From positions 1-64,000 of the forward strand of contig JAJSSI010000088.1 of assembly GCA_031841125.1 (NCBI GenBank): a stretch of 64,000 bases of DNA, in the 5' to 3' direction. Shown in pieces: positions 12,041-26,189 of this stretch; the stretch's first letter is position 1, and every line of letters starts with the position of its first letter. The notes under the pieces were generated by a model that made no database searches, was not told where the DNA came from, and worked only from the letters and a program-made list of their open reading frames with translations. The DNA is from Acanthococcus lagerstroemiae. Its lineage: Eukaryota > Arthropoda > Insecta > Hemiptera > Eriococcidae. The translations under genes and the position numbers were made by a program.

Positions 12041-15000
12041 GAAAATTCAATTCCTTCAAGCTTCAGAAATTCATGAAAACATATTAACTTTCCTGAATTA
12101 GGAGAATTTGGGCGTTTTATTGAAAGAAAGCTGAACAAATTATTTCATCTCTTGAAATAGAAGAAATTGTTCATTCGTGAGGATAGAAGAAGAGAAAAGT
12201 CTGGTTTCTCCCCTCCGTGAGAAGAACCTATTCCTGTCCTTAAGCAAGAATAAGAAAATCACCGTTTCTCTTCCATCAGTGAAGTGAATTTCACTCATTT
12301 TCTTGAAGAAAGTGGAACTTGCCTCTCTGTCCTTGAGAGTACCTATCACTGCTTTAATTTCGCAAATTTAATGGACTTCGTTCTTCTCTTCTAGGAAATG
12401 AATCCATTCCTTTTCTTTGGGAAAATGAGGAAAATTGAATTTTCAAGTTCCTCAGTGAGAAAATTGCATTTTTTTGTCTTTGAGAAAAAGAAAACTGCAG
12501 CCTTTTTTATGAAATGAAAGAAAATATAACTATTCCTTTCTTTTCTTGAATAACAATAATTAGTTTATCTCGGAATAAAAATTAAGAAAAGGAAAAAACA
12601 TCCTTTATTCTTTATTACTAATGATAGAAAACAATTTTTAACGCGAAAAAATCTGCTTGTTTAGAAGATGGAAGATGCGATGTTCTTATCAATATTTTAT
12701 TTGACATTAGGTACGAAAACAGACAATTTTGAGAGCCTCGTACCATTTAATTTGCAATGGGAATGAGAAGTCCCGGCCCTTTTTTTAGGGAGTAGAAATT
12801 TATTCGCCCCAGTACTAGACCACTGCTCTTATTTCAAATTCAATTACGAACACGCCAAAATTCAGATATCCTTCAGCGTAACTACTACTGTAATTTACAG
12901 GATGGTCTTGGACAAATTCAATTTGAAAAGGAAAGAACTGAAAAATCGAAAGAAAAATCAGAGGAGAATTATGATAAAATGCACTAACAACCTAAACTTA
13001 CATAATAGAGGATAAAATTGTAATCTAGGTAAAATAAAATAACCCAGAAAGGAAAAATGAAAAAATGAGTAGCAAAATCATCTCTCCCTTTTGTCGAATA
13101 TAAAGAGGGTAGTTAATTTCTCTCTTTGAGTAAAGAAAGAAAAAAAAAAGGGAAAAAAAACTAAAATAAGATTTATGTGAAAAATTTGTCCTTTGACTCG
13201 ATAATCAAATAAAATTATCCACGACAAAAATCCCCCCCCCCCAAAAAAAAAAAAAAGTGGAAGAAACCAATGAGCAAAAAAATTCTGCGCTCTCGCTTCA
13301 ACTGTTTAACCTTGACCTTTATTAAGTGCTTAATTTCAAATGTTTTCATTTTTGTATTCGTTAATTTTTAATTATTTTCTTATGAAATTTTGAACCTACG
13401 TATGTACACTTGTTTTTGTTGGAACAACCAGAAAAATTGTTAGTATTGCCCATTAATGTCACTAAAAAGAGCAGATAAAAATATTCAGAATAAAAAATAT
13501 TGTTCTATCAGGATTTAATTTTTCGGTAAAATTATCTGCAACGGCATTTAATTTTTAAACCTGGAAGCATTTGAATTTTGTCCATTTCCCCTCAGAATCT
13601 CTACGATTGCGACTTACGATTAGTTTAATTTATTATGAAGAAAAATTGAAGATTAAAAGAAGAAAAAAATTGAACTTATTAAAAGTCTCACAAATTTGGT
13701 TTCAAGTCAAAGGTACACATAACAAAATTTTAAATATGGCATCCGAAATATTGGTGAAGAAAAAAGGAATTGTGCCCTGTCGCCTCAGCTGTATGCGTTT
13801 TCCCTTGACTTGGATCAAGTACATATCTATCATTTCAATTTTTGTACTTTCGTTTTCCTTAATGAATTTTAACCATTTTTTTAATCCATGAATTTTTGAA
13901 AATACATATTATTATGTACGTAGGTACTGTTGTTTTTTGCAACTACCCAAAAAATTACTGGTACTTCCCAATACGGCCGGTACTGCCCATTCAGGCCATT
14001 AAAAAAACAAATGAAAATATTCAGAATAAATTTTCATATTCCAAATTAGATTACTAACATACCAAAATTCAAGTACCCTTAAGCACGACTACTACGAGTA
14101 TAATTTATAGGTTAGACTTAGACAAATTCAAGTCACAAAGGAAAGAACTGAGGTATCGAAAGAAAAATCAAAGCGGATTATGATACAATGCACTAAACAC
14201 CAAAACTCACAAAATAGGGGATAAAGTTCTAATCGAAAATGAAGTAAATCAAAAAGGATTATGGGGAAAAAATCTCGCCGAAATATTTTTTTTTTCTAAA
14301 TAAAAATTAGGTGCTTAAATTTTCTTCTTTTTTCGGGGGGGGGGGGGGACTGAATGAAATGAAATAAAATATCTATCTCTACTTCGCCAATAAAGAAGGT
14401 GATTGTGAAAGTTCCTTCATTTCGTAATAACACTGGAAAACTGTTTTTTGATGTTGAAGAAATTGGTCATGTTTATTTGATTTTTCTGAGTTACCTATGT
14501 TGATTTTATTTATTAGAAGACTGTTAAGCATTTTCAAAATCAGTAACCAAGAGATGCTTGAGTCAAGTTTGCCTGCTTGAAAGGGTCAAGTTAGGATTTT
14601 GCGGCCCAAATCGAAATTGATGGATTAAAAATTTGACACTCTTTTCGAACTCAAGGATGCTAGACATTCATAAATTTGTACCTATTTGACCCAGTGTTCA
14701 ATTTTTTTTAGCAAAATTCAAATAGCCTCTTATAATAACGGGAAAATTGAATTTCGGGGCCCAAATCGGGATCCGATGGAAAACCTGACGCTGTGTATGA
14801 ATTCATGAGCCAAAAACTCAAATTTCCATAGGTACTTTGTCAAATTTTTGAAGCCAAGTTAGTGTTATCTGATTTGGGTCTATAATTTTGATGTTTGGGT
14901 TCAAAACAGAGGAAGACAAAAGGGCTAATGCAATCAGTATTCGAATTCCGGGACTTACTAGATGCTTTTCCCCGTTTACAATTCTATGTTCAAGCTTTCC

Positions 15001-15099
15001 TTCTTGAAGAGAACATTTTTAGAAGAACAGACATTGTTGTTCAGAAACCTTTTTTCATCTCGTATTCATTTCAAGTTCCGAATTTTCGCTATTCTTAAC

Positions 15100-17050
15100 G
15101 TTCTTCAGAATTATTATTGACTTTTTGACAAGTTCATTTAATAATATCAAAATTTTCCGTCAACCATGTCGCAAATTGGTATGAGACAGACTCATGATAT
15201 CGAATTGTGTTCAATTTTCAACTCCATTTTTCATATCGATTTTTTAATACTTTTTTAACAACTCTAACTTTTTTTAAATTTTCATATTCAAGTACTGAAA
15301 TCTTCTGATATTCAATTAATTTGATATTTCATATATCTACCCCATTTTTCAAAATTTGAGTATTTTTACCTCAAAATTATTGTTTTCTTTGATCACTCGG
15401 ACTACAATTTTCCCAGAACTGCCTTAATTTGTGTATACGAGTTGTTTAAAGTCTCATAATATCAAATTGAGTTGTTTTCAATTTTGCCAGCATTTTCAAA
15501 TTTGCCATCGTTTCTTTTTCAATTTCCTTATCCTAACCCATAAATTATTTTTGTAGTTTCCCACAAATCTTACTTAACGTCTGTATACGAGATAATATTG
15601 AATTTGGTTCGCTTTACCACTTTGTAAAATTATTCGAATTTTGCGATTTTTTCTTCATAATTTTTGTTAGAACTCATTCATTACTTTCCCTGAGTGACTG
15701 AAATTTTCGACGAATCGAGGCAAATTTTCCTTACCCATTTGATTGAAGATTTATATCAAATCAGGTCTATTTTCATGAATTTTTCGAATCTCAAAATTCT
15801 TCAAAATTTTTATTATCATTTATCTAGAATGCGACCAGATTTTCCCAGAAATTTTTCTGAATTTTCGTACCCGAATTGTTTAAAAATTGACAATATCGAA
15901 ATAACTTATGTTCAATGTCTTCAAATTTTCAAATTTTCGCCATTTCCCCCCTTATTTTTATCCTGACTTTCTGATTATTTTTTCTGACAGGAACACAATT
16001 ATTTTCCATGAATCGTACATTCTAAATACCAGTTATGTGAAAACTCACGACCTAATTTTCTATTCTATTAAATTATTCGAACTTCAATAATTTTTATTTT
16101 ATTTGATCAAAATTCTTGTCATAACTCATCACTCATCTTTCATAGAATGACTGAAGAAATTTTTCACGAATCAAGCTGAAGTTCCCTATATGATATTGAA
16201 ATTAAATTAGTGATACCAAATTAATTAAAATTATCAAATTTGTAGAATTTTTTTTGAAATTTGAATATTTTTCCTCCTTTAAAATCGTTACCACCACTTC
16301 AATTATTTTTCCAAAATGTGAATACAGTTTTCCTTATATCGTGCTTAATGTACTTGAACACTTTGTTTGAATATTCACAGTTTTAAATAAGGTCCATTTC
16401 TCCATTTCGTCAAATTATTTCAATTTTTTGATACGTTCTTCAAAATTCTTGCGTTGCACACTCTAATTATCTCCTCAGAACGACTGCAATGTTTACAAAT
16501 CTGGCTGAATTCTCATATTCGAGTTGGCATAAAACCTATGACATTTTAAACATTATTCATCAAAATTCTTTTCATATCTCACTCATCTTTTTACAGAATG
16601 ACTGAAATCTTTCATGAATCAGACTATATGTTCCTAAACTAAATGAAATTTAATTACCTAGTGATGCCAAATTAATTTAAATTTTCAAATACAGAAATTT
16701 TTTCGAAACTCTAAGATGACTACTTTTTTTTTCATGAATCGGCTAACTGAATTCTCGTATTTTAGTGAGGCGAAAATGTTTGTTATCTATCAGAGTAGGT
16801 CGATTTTCAACTTCCTCAAACTTTTCGTGTTTTAAGATTTTTCTTATTTTGTTGTCAGAAGTATTTAATCATGCTTCGACAGCGTTACTACATTTATTGA
16901 TGAATCCGATTCAATTTTCGTGTGCGAGTGAATTCAATATCTGAATTTGTTGAATTTCTCACATTTTTCATTTCTATTTTTCTTCACATTTTATATTTAC
17001 CCTTTAATTATTATCATTATTATTTTTTTAGGTGAACACAATTTTTCACG
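15100..17050 (+). repeat. Degenerate tandem repeat, period ~452 bp
   Basis: A worn motif, roughly GAATGACTGAAATTTTTCACG followed by AATC and later GATACCAAATTAATTAAA, recurs with TGACTG at 15695, 16148 and 16599 (spacing 453 and 451). A remnant appears near 20785. These old satellite-like units form the spacer of the foldback complex. Confidence 0.5.
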
Positions 17051-20000
17051 ATCCGCTCACAGATTTCGTACACAAATTTTTTTAGTGAGATACTTATTGG
17101 TATTAAATCAGAATTAACTTTCCATTTTGTCGAATTATTTGACTTTCTAGATGTTTCCCCTTGAAAATTCTTATTCAAAATTTATGTTTCGAGCACACTT
17201 CTCAATATTTTCCGCTGTGTCACTAGTATCCTGTTTAATTCATTTTTGGTAAGTGACCACCTATTTCGTGAGTTTTGGGTTTCTGGTCCATTTTATCATA
17301 ATCCTATTTTGATTTTTCCATTTTCTCCATTACGACTTGAATTATTTGTTCAAGTGTCCGATCTATAAATATTATAGTAGTAGTCATGCTTAAAATTATC
17401 TGAATTTTAGCGTGTTCGTATTTAATGTTGAATATGATATTTTATTCTGAATATTGTTACCTGCTTTTTTTGATGGCCTTCATGGGCAATACCAAAAAAT
17501 TTTCGGGAAGTTCCAAATACCAGCAGTACATACCTATATGTTCAAAAATTTGTTTCTTACAAAAATTGTTCAGAAAATATTAACGATGACGTGAGTAAAT
17601 TTTTTATTTCATTTTAAAAGCAAGAAAATTCGAAATTAGGCACTTAATTTAAGTCAAGGTTGAACTTGAACAGTTGAGGCGATAGCGCTCAATATTTTTT
17701 TCTCCGTTGGTTTCTTTCACGTTTTTTTGAGCGGATGGAATTTTTTCTGTCTTGGATAACTCTTTTTGAAAATTCTCGAGAAGAAGTCAAATTTTTTGCA
17801 TCGAAAAACAATTTTTTTTCTTTGTTGACAAAGAAGAGGCGGCGTTTATTTTATTTAGATATCATCATTTTTTATTCAAACAGAAATCCTAAGTCCCTTT
17901 TATTCCAAAAAAGGGAATGATTTTGCCGATAGTTTTTTCATTCTTCCTTTTCGGATTTTTATTTTGAATTACAACTTTATCTCCTATTTCGTGAGTTTTG
18001 GGTTTCTGGTTCATTTTATCGTAATCCTTTTTTGATTTTCCTTTTTATTTTTTAGTATCTTTCTTTTGCGACTTGAATTTGTCCAAGTCCGATCTATAAA
18101 TTACAGTATAGTAGTCATTCCTAAGGGTATGTGAATTTTAGTGTGTTAGTAATTTAACTTGGAATATGATAGTTTATTCTAAATACTTTCATCAGTTTTT
18201 TGTTGTTTTTTTTCGTTTTTATTATTTTTCTTTTTAAAGGCTCGAATGGGCAGTATCAGCCGTATTGGAAAGCACCAAAAATTTCTTGAGCAGTTGCAAA
18301 AAGCAACAGTACCTAAGTACATATCTTCAGAAACTTATTTATAGAAAAAGTGGTTAAAAATCTTTAAGGAAAACAAAAGTAGAAAAATTGAAATGATAGG
18401 TATGTACTTGATCCAAGTCAAGGCTAAACTCATACAGTTCAGGCGATAGGGGCACAATTTACTTATTTTCCACCAATTTTTTGGATGCCATAACTTGAAA
18501 ATTCTGTTATAGTTATGTACCATTGACTTGAAATCAATTTTTTGAAACTTTTTCTGAGCTCAATTTTTTTCCTCTTTTAATCTTCAAGTTTTCTTCACAA
18601 TAAATTAAACTAATCGTAAGTCACAATCATATGGATTCTTCGGGGGAAATGGGCAAAATTCAATTCCTTCAAGGTTTAAAAATTAAATGCCGTTGCAGAA
18701 AATTTTACCGAAAAATTAAATCCTGCCTTCTCTTCTACTAAAAGAATCCATTTCTTTTCTTAGGGAAAATTAGGAAAATTGTGTTTTCACGTTCCTCAGT
18801 AAAAAAATTGCATTATTCTGTCTTTGAGAAAAAGGAAACTGCAGCCTTACATTAAAGAAACAAAGAAAAGACTAATTTTTTTCTTTTCTTGGATAAAATA
18901 CCTACTTCATTTTTTTTTGAATGAAAAAAAACAAAAAAAAAACATTAATTCTTTGTTGATTATAAGCAGAGCCCGGATTTCCGGCAATAAAAAAAAAAAT
19001 TTTCGGCATCAAAAACGAAGAATTCGGCAATATTCGGCCAAAAAAAATTTTAACAAAAAATCGATTGCAAAATAATTTGTTAGTACATTAAGTACGTCGT
19101 AAATCGCTTAATTTTTACAAAAATTTTTTATTTTACATGACCACTAAGTTTTTTTCGACTGTTTTTGTTGTCATACTGTGTCGCTTATCGCTTAGAATAT
19201 ATTTCAAATCGGAGAACGAGCGTGAAATCATGATTTTATGAACAGAAATAAGGTGGTATTTCTAAAGTTTGATTCAAAAACACGATTCGGCAAAATTCCG
19301 GCATTTTCGTTACTTTTGGCAAATTTTGGCAAAATAAAATTTCTCTCCACGCCTCCCCTCACTATGAATCGTACTTCCTATTTGATTGAAATCATCCCGC
19401 CCATCCAGGAAAAAAGTGACAAATGCCGGCCAATCCGGGCTCTGATTATAAGAATGAAAACACTTTTTTCACGTGAAAAGATTTGCATATTTAGAAGATG
19501 GAAGAGGCAATTTTATCAATATTTCATTTGACATTGGGTACGAAAATAGCGAATTTGAAGAGTCCGATACCATTTAATTTGGAAAGTTAATGAGACGTTC
19601 CAGCCCTTTTTCTAGGGAGTTAAAATTTATTCGCCCCATTCCAAATTCGATTACAAACACGCCAAAATTGAGATACCCTTAAGCTTGACTACTACTGTAA
19701 TTTACATGACGAACTTTTTAAGTCAGAAAGAAAGAATAAAGTGAATTTCACTACTTTCCGTAGGAAAAAAAGACTGGGTTCTTTTCCTGAAAGAGAGGGA
19801 GGAAGTCCATTAAATTCGCGAAATAAAGCGTCAATAGGTAGTCTCAACGAAAAAAAAGTAAGTTTCACTTTCTTCAAGGAAAATGAGGAAAATTTTGCCT
19901 TCACATTCCTCAGTGAAAAAATTGCATTTTTTTTTTGTCTTTAAGAAAATTAAAACTGTAACCTGCGATCGAAAAATCCTTATTCCAATGTCTAGTTTGT

Positions 20001-20120
20001 CCAATTTTTTGGCATTGTCAAATTTACTTCTTCGGAGAGGAAAAGCTTGGGAATTAACGTGCCAACAGGATCAGATCGAAAATCTAATTTAATTTTAGAA
20101 TTCAGCGACGTATACTAACC

Positions 20121-20337
20121 CAGGGTGTCTACCAGTTCAATAGGTCCAATAAATCCAATATAAGTCCATTCGAAAGATGGTCCAAGGAGTCAAATAAAAG
20201 TCAGATAATTTTAATTTTGGTCTAATAAAAATAATTGAAAAAGAAAAAAATTCTACATGAAATGGCCCAATAAAAAGTCCAATAAAAAGTCCAATAAAAG
20301 TCCGATATTTCCGCTTTCAAGTCTGGTAGATACCCTG
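20121..20337. mobile_element. Small MITE with CAGGGTGTCTACCAG termini
   Basis: The left end CAGGGTGTCTACCAG (20121-20135) matches the reverse complement of the right end CTGGTAGATACCCTG (20323-20337) with one mismatch. The interior is made of short CCAATAAAAGTCC-like repeats. CAGGGTG termini resemble hAT-type MITEs, but I could not see an exact 8-bp target duplication. The same left end recurs at 29048 (CAGGGTGTCTAC) inside the FLYWCH gene. Confidence 0.55.
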
Positions 20338-22405
20338 AAACCTCCTTATTTCGATATGTTAGGTAATTGATTTTCTGAGTTACCTATGTTAATTTTATCT
20401 ATTAGAAAATTGTTAAGAATTTTCTAAGTCAGTAACCAAAAGATGCTTGAGTCAAGTTCGCCTATTTGTTAAGGGCCAAATTACGATTTTGTCGCCCAAA
20501 TCGAAATTGATTGATTAAAAATTTGACTTTCTTTTCGAACTCAATGATGCAAAACACTCATATATTTGTACCTAGGTATGGGACACAGCGTTAAACTCTT
20601 TTAGCAAAATTCAAATGGCCTCTTGTAACGGGAAAAAATTGAACTTCGAGTCCCAAATCGGGGTCCGATGAAAAATCTAATGGTGTGTATGAATCAATGA
20701 TCTAAAAACTGTAATTTCCATACCGTGAATAATTTTTGAAGCCATGTTAGTGTTATCTGATTCGGATCTATAATTAGTTATTCGAAATTTTTCACGAATA
20801 AAACTGAATTTCCCTAGATGATATTGATATTAAACTAGTGATACCAAATTAATTTAAATTTTCAAACTTGTAGAATTTTTCGATTTTTCTTTAGTAAATC
20901 AGAATTACTTTTCCATTTCGTCAATTATTTGACTCTCAAGATGTTTCCCCTTGAAAATTCTTATTCAGAATTTATATTTTGAGCACACTTCTCTAACATT
21001 CTTTGCTATGTCACCTGTATCCTGTTTAATTGATTTTTGTTAAATGACCACACATTTCGTGAGTTTTGGGTTTCTGGTCCATTTTATCATAGTCCTATTT
21101 TGATTTTTCTATTCTTTCCTTTGCGACTTGAATTATTTGTCCAAGTCTCCGACCTATAAATTATAGTAGTAGTCATGTTTAGGGTATCTGAATTTTAGTG
21201 TGTTCGTAATCTAATTTTGAATATGATATTTTATTCTGAATATTGTTATCTGCTTTTTTCGATGGCCTTAATGGGCAGTACCGAAAATTTTTCGGGAAGT
21301 TCCAAATACCAACAGTACATACATATTTTCAAAAATTTATTTGTTAAAAATTTTTTAAGCAATATTAATGAAAACGTGAGCGTTGAACTAAACAGTTGGG
21401 GCGATAGCGCCCAATATTTTCTCTCCGTTGGTTTCTTTCACTTTTTTTTTTAGGCTGGGGTAAAATTTTATCTGTTATGGATAACTATTTTTAAAAATTT
21501 TCGAAAAAAAGGCAAATTTTTTCGCATCGAAAAACAATTTTCTTTCTTTAGTGACAAAGAAGAGGCGGCGTTTATTTTTATTTATTTATTATTATTTTTA
21601 TTCAAAGAGAGAAACTAAGTACCTTTTATTCCAAAAATAGGAGAGATGATTTTGCCAACAGTTTTTCATTTTTTCTTCTCAGATTATTTTATTTTGATTA
21701 ACAACTTTGTCTCCTATTTCGTGAGTTTTGGGGTCTTGGTGCATTTTATCATAATCCTTTTTTGATTTTCTTCTTGAATTTACAATTCTTTCGTTTGCGA
21801 CTTGAATTTGTCCAAGTCCGATCTATAAATTACAGCATAGTGTAGTCATTCTTAATTGTATCTGAATCTTAGTGTGTTAGTAATCTAATTTCGAATATGA
21901 TATTTTATTCTGAATATTTTCATATGTTTTTTTTTTTATTAATGGCCTGAATGGGCAGTGCCGCCCATACTAGGAAATACGAAAAATTTCTTGGGCAGTT
22001 GCAAAAAACAAGAGGACCTACGTACATATTTTCAATAATTTATTTATTACAAAATTGGTGAAGATTCATTAAGGAAAACGAAAGTAAAAAAAAGAAATGA
22101 AATGATAGGTATGTACTTGATGTAAGTCAAGGTTAAACTCATACAGCTGTGGCAATAGGGCACAATTTCCCTTTTTTTCACTAATATTTCGGATGCCATA
22201 ATTGAAATTTTGTTATACCTTTGACTTGAAACCAAATTTTTAAGATTTTGAATAAGTTCAATTTTTCCTTTTTCTAATCTTCATTTTTTTCCCTCACTAA
22301 ATTAAACTAATCGTGAGTCGCAATCATGGGGATTCTTAGAGGGGAAAATGGACTAAATACAATTCCTTCAAGGTGTAGAAATTCACAAAAACATGTTATA
22401 ACAAA

Positions 22406-23490
22406 AATCTTGGGATAATACAGGTACAAATATCATATTTTGTAAGTTTTTATCAATATTTGATGCCGTGACTGTCATTCTGGATTCTGGGACAAACTTA
22501 TAGATAATTATTATTATTATACTCGTAGTCGTATATTTAAATGGCTTATTTTAATACTGCATTCTTCAAAAGTTTCAAACAAGAAAGTGCAGGCTAATTC
22601 TTAAATAATTAATGTATCCGAATAAGTTTGATCCTAGTAGGGCATTATCTGCATTCGTCGTCAAAAAATGTATATTAGAACTTGAAAGTGTGCGCGGAAA
22701 TTTTTTGAAAAATTAGGTAATGTAGATTTCAGTCGCGTATATGACGTCACCCACGCGCACGCTGCCAGAGGAGAAATATGCAACTAAATCAAAGGAGGAT
22801 GCGTATTTTGTAGACATGAAACCTCGGATCGTCATCTGTTGCGCTGGTACAATCTTAGAGGCATCTTCTGCGTCAACCGAAGTCTGAAAATTTTGAATTT
22901 TTTCAAGTTTTCAACCATTATATGAAGTGTTGAAAAATATTAGCGTCGATTTTTCGAACGTTTTATTTTTTGTGATTTAATATTCGTGGTTTTTGCGAAT
23001 TTGTGCGTCGTACTTACGAACGTTTTTAAACAATATAATAATTACTACCTAATTTTCGTTCTTATTAAGTGGAACTAACGTAGATTTATTGAACCTTTAA
23101 TTGCTAGAAGTTTTACCTTTGCGCGCTAGCATTCATCTTTAATTTCGATTTGTTCTCGTTTGAGAATCTTAATTTTTCTTGCTTGAGCTAAAATTTATTA
23201 TTCATTTAAATTTATAATTAATTTTGAAAGTATTTATACTAAATTTTTTTCCGAGTTCATCTGTTTCAGATTCTACCCAGGTAAGATTTTGTTTTATTCT
23301 AATTTTGTTTTTTTTACACAAGTTTTCGTTTTTTCTAAAAGTTTATTCAGTGATTTTTTTCAAAATTCAAAAATTAATATTCTTTACTTTCTTATTATTC
23401 GATTGGAATCTTTCGTGGACTTTCAAAGTGAGGTCACCCCAATTCCAGAACATTGAATCCTCCTCAATTTAGGCTTACTGATAGCTCCTT
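22406..23490. other. Intergenic; possible promoter of downstream gene
   Basis: Less AT-rich sequence around 22730-22870 includes a CRE-like TGACGTCA (22743-22750) and CpG-containing DNA. The next gene on this strand starts at 26190, with a splice acceptor just before its ATG, so a non-coding first exon could lie here. No transcription start can be fixed. Confidence 0.25.
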
Positions 23491-24430
23491 GTTCCACTTT
23501 GGCAATGCCAACCCTTCCAACCATCAGTACACTGCACCACGACCACGTCCCCTACTACTGTCTCCACAGTGACCCTCCTTCCTATCACAATTCCCTACCC
23601 CTATGTGGCTTTCTACACCATCCCAGTCTCCCCTCCGTGAATTACCCCTGCCCCATCACATAATCACTCCATCCATCATGACCCTCCCCCATGATTCCTT
23701 ATCCGGGACATCCTTCTTCCCTCCTTGGACATCACGTGCAATCTGCAACTTTTCTCCCTCACCCCGAACCCCTTCCCTATCACGGTCGTCCTCCTTCACC
23801 ATGGCCCCCTACATAACCTCGACCTTCTCCACCACTAGGATCTCTACCATTGCCCTCCTTCAACTACAGCCCTCTTCTCTCACGATTACCCTTTTCCCTT
23901 CCATGGCCTTCCTCCCCAAATACGACCCACTCCTCATCACGAAGCTTCTGTCTTACAACAATCCCTTCCTCCATCATGTTCCTTCCCTCTGACTACAGTC
24001 TTCTTCCCCCTACCATAGTGCTCCTCCCGCATCACAACACCCGTCCCCTCGCAATCCTTATTTTCCACCAAGGCTTACTCACCTACTGGAGCCTTTTTCT
24101 CCCTCCACGAATCCCTCACGACTTCCTCAGCCACTGTTATCACCCATCCCCTCCCTCGCCTCAACCACGCTCCCCGAGACGACCTATCCACTATGTGGCT
24201 CTTCTCTCTGAATATGACTCGCGCTCCACCATGACTCTTGTCAGCTTCCACGATCCCCTCCTCCACCCCGATACTCCTCTCCGAACATGGTTCCCTTCCC
24301 AAACCAGGATCAAGTCCTCACCACGGCCGTCCTCCATCAAGAGGAGTTCCTCAACCAACAAGCAGGCCCTATCTCGATCCTCTCCACCGCAGCTCCCTCA
24401 AGTCATTTCCACCATGGTCACCAGAAATTT
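23490..24430 (+). repeat. CT-rich degenerate minisatellite, arm 1
   Basis: About 940 bp of strongly pyrimidine-biased sequence built from loosely repeated CACCATGACCCTCCTTCCC-like units. Long Ser/Pro-rich frames appear in several frames at once, which is what such composition gives by chance. The complementary GA-rich tract at 25150-25960 makes this one arm of an inverted pair. Confidence 0.6.
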
Positions 24431-25149
24431 TCCCGAGGGAGGTGAGGGAAGCGGACTTTTCTAGAAAAAAATTCCCAGGCGTAACGATGCAGTTTAGGGG
24501 ACGTTATGACTCCTAGGTTAGACTCCTCTCATTTTTGATTTTCCTGTGCTAAATTATATTTTCGTAATATTCAGTTAATTTTTTCAAAGCTAAATATAAA
24601 ATAATCGAGCACTATAACGTGCCAATATCTGGCACAATTACTATGTGAAGTTAATAATAATATTGGCGTCATCCAAATTCCTCAATTTTGGATAGTTTAC
24701 TTCTTTTTGCAAATTGATTAATCAGCAATTTCATTCTGTCCACTTCTCCATGTCCTGTTTTACTGAATATTATGACATACGTATTCTCTCCATCTTTAAT
24801 TGGTTTTGAAAAATTTCCCTCGACTTCTGATTCGATAATTACGCAAAAAATGTGCCCATCCTTTCCCCCAATACCGTAGATTCTTGTGTATAGAATACGA
24901 TTGCAGGTCTTCGGTCATCGATGAGGAACCTCTGGGAATTAGATACGGTACTGCCGAGCAGCATTAACGTTCTTTTGTTGTCATTTAAACTGTTAAAGTC
25001 TCGATACCAGAACTTGCAATTTTTAATTCCATATCAACCAATCCCATTTTGCTGCAATGTATTCGTAGTATCGCACCACTTATCACAAATTTAGCGATAC
25101 ACCAGGGACCTGAGTCCTATATGACCTGAAATCCGACCATGGGGCTCAT

Positions 25150-25962
25150 CTGGTGGTCGAGGTATGGTAGGGGTCAAGAGGAGGTTATGGTGGCGGGGTG
25201 GGGACGTGTGGCGGTGGGTGAGGTGGAGAGGAGAGCTCGAGATGGTAGAAATGGGAGGCATCGTGGTGATAGGAGGGTTCTCGTCAGCGTCTGAAAGAGA
25301 ACTCGTGACTCGGGAAGGGTGGGGATCACAACGTTGGGAGAAGAGTAGCAGTCAGGAAAGGGCTGGGTTAGAGGAGTGGTAGTTGAGGAGGGGATTGTGG
25401 AGTGTCAGTTCAGATGTGGTGAGGGGGTTGTCCGCCAGAGCAGTATTCAGCGGTGGAGGACGGGCAGGCATAATGGTCGAAGAATTGCCTCCTTGGCGCT
25501 CTTTCCTCCAGGGGAGCATTTGACAGGGAGGGGCTTCTTAGCAGAGGAGGGAACTCCCAGTGGTATAACGGGCCTTTATGGCAGACGGTGGTTGTACTAG
25601 GGAAGGAGGGGGGGGGGTCTTTGACGGCAAGTGAAAGGTTAGGGTGGTGGGTGGAGAAGGCCCAGCGGGTGGCTGTGATTGTAGTGGGTGATCATGATTC
25701 TGTAGGAGGCCCGTGGTAGGGGAGAGGTTCATGAAAAGAGGTAAACCGCGGTTGGTCGAGGCTGACCATAGTGATGGTGGAGGAGGTCGTGTTGGGGGAA
25801 GGGGACTGGGGTGAAGGAAGGCAGTTTTGCAGTGGTGGTGAAGGATTATGATGAGGGAAGGTCAGTAGGAGGAGAGAGTCAGAAGGCAGCTTGGGGCAGG
25901 GCTTATGTGGGGGGTGACAGGGGTATGGTGGGATAGGGAGTAGAAGAGGGAGCTGATTGTTC
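25150..25962 (-). repeat. GA-rich degenerate minisatellite, arm 2 (inverted)
   Basis: Read on the minus strand, this tract has the same CT-rich repeating character as 23490-24430 (CCTCCACCATCACTATGG-type units). The arms are separated by about 700 bp of ordinary AT-rich DNA. Reading frames in it are compositional artefacts. Confidence 0.6.
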
Positions 25963-26189
25963 AAGTGTGCTCTATGAATAGCTTCCTTTGTGTTTCAAAA
26001 CAGTTCATTTCAAAATATTAACAATTAACTTATACCGGATTTCGTTTTTCAGTACTTGACTTATCAGTACTTTTTTTATGTTTCCTTGTCTTATTTATAT
26101 ATTTTTTTACGCTTTTCTGTGGAATTTTTTTTTAAGCCTTCTTTCTGATGTTTGCTATTCTGTATGCGATTTTATCAACTTATAGGGTG

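Larger units (their letters stand above)
12045..22405. repeat. Large AT-rich foldback/tandem repeat complex
   Basis: One ~1.5-kb block (B) occurs in + orientation at about 17.10-18.70 kb and 20.89-22.37 kb, and inverted at about 12.84-14.34 kb, with a truncated inverted start at 19.64-19.73 kb. Shared anchors are CGTGAGTTTTGGGTTTCTGG, GACTTGAATTTGTCCAAGTC, TTCTCGGCCTGAATGGGCAG-type segments and their reverse complements. Flanking segment X (12.36-12.84 kb) recurs directly at 18.73-19.64 kb, and segment Y (14.44-14.90 kb) recurs directly at 20.36-20.79 kb. The simplest reading is X-(inverted B)-Y-spacer-B, followed by a second, internally deleted copy. No convincing gene lies inside; open frames in different copies do not agree. 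Confidence 0.6.

Noticed and set aside
23603..24516. Long Ser/Pro-rich open frames (129, 204 and 92 codons) as genes
   Set aside because: They overlap in different frames of a CT-biased minisatellite and have no domain or splice context.
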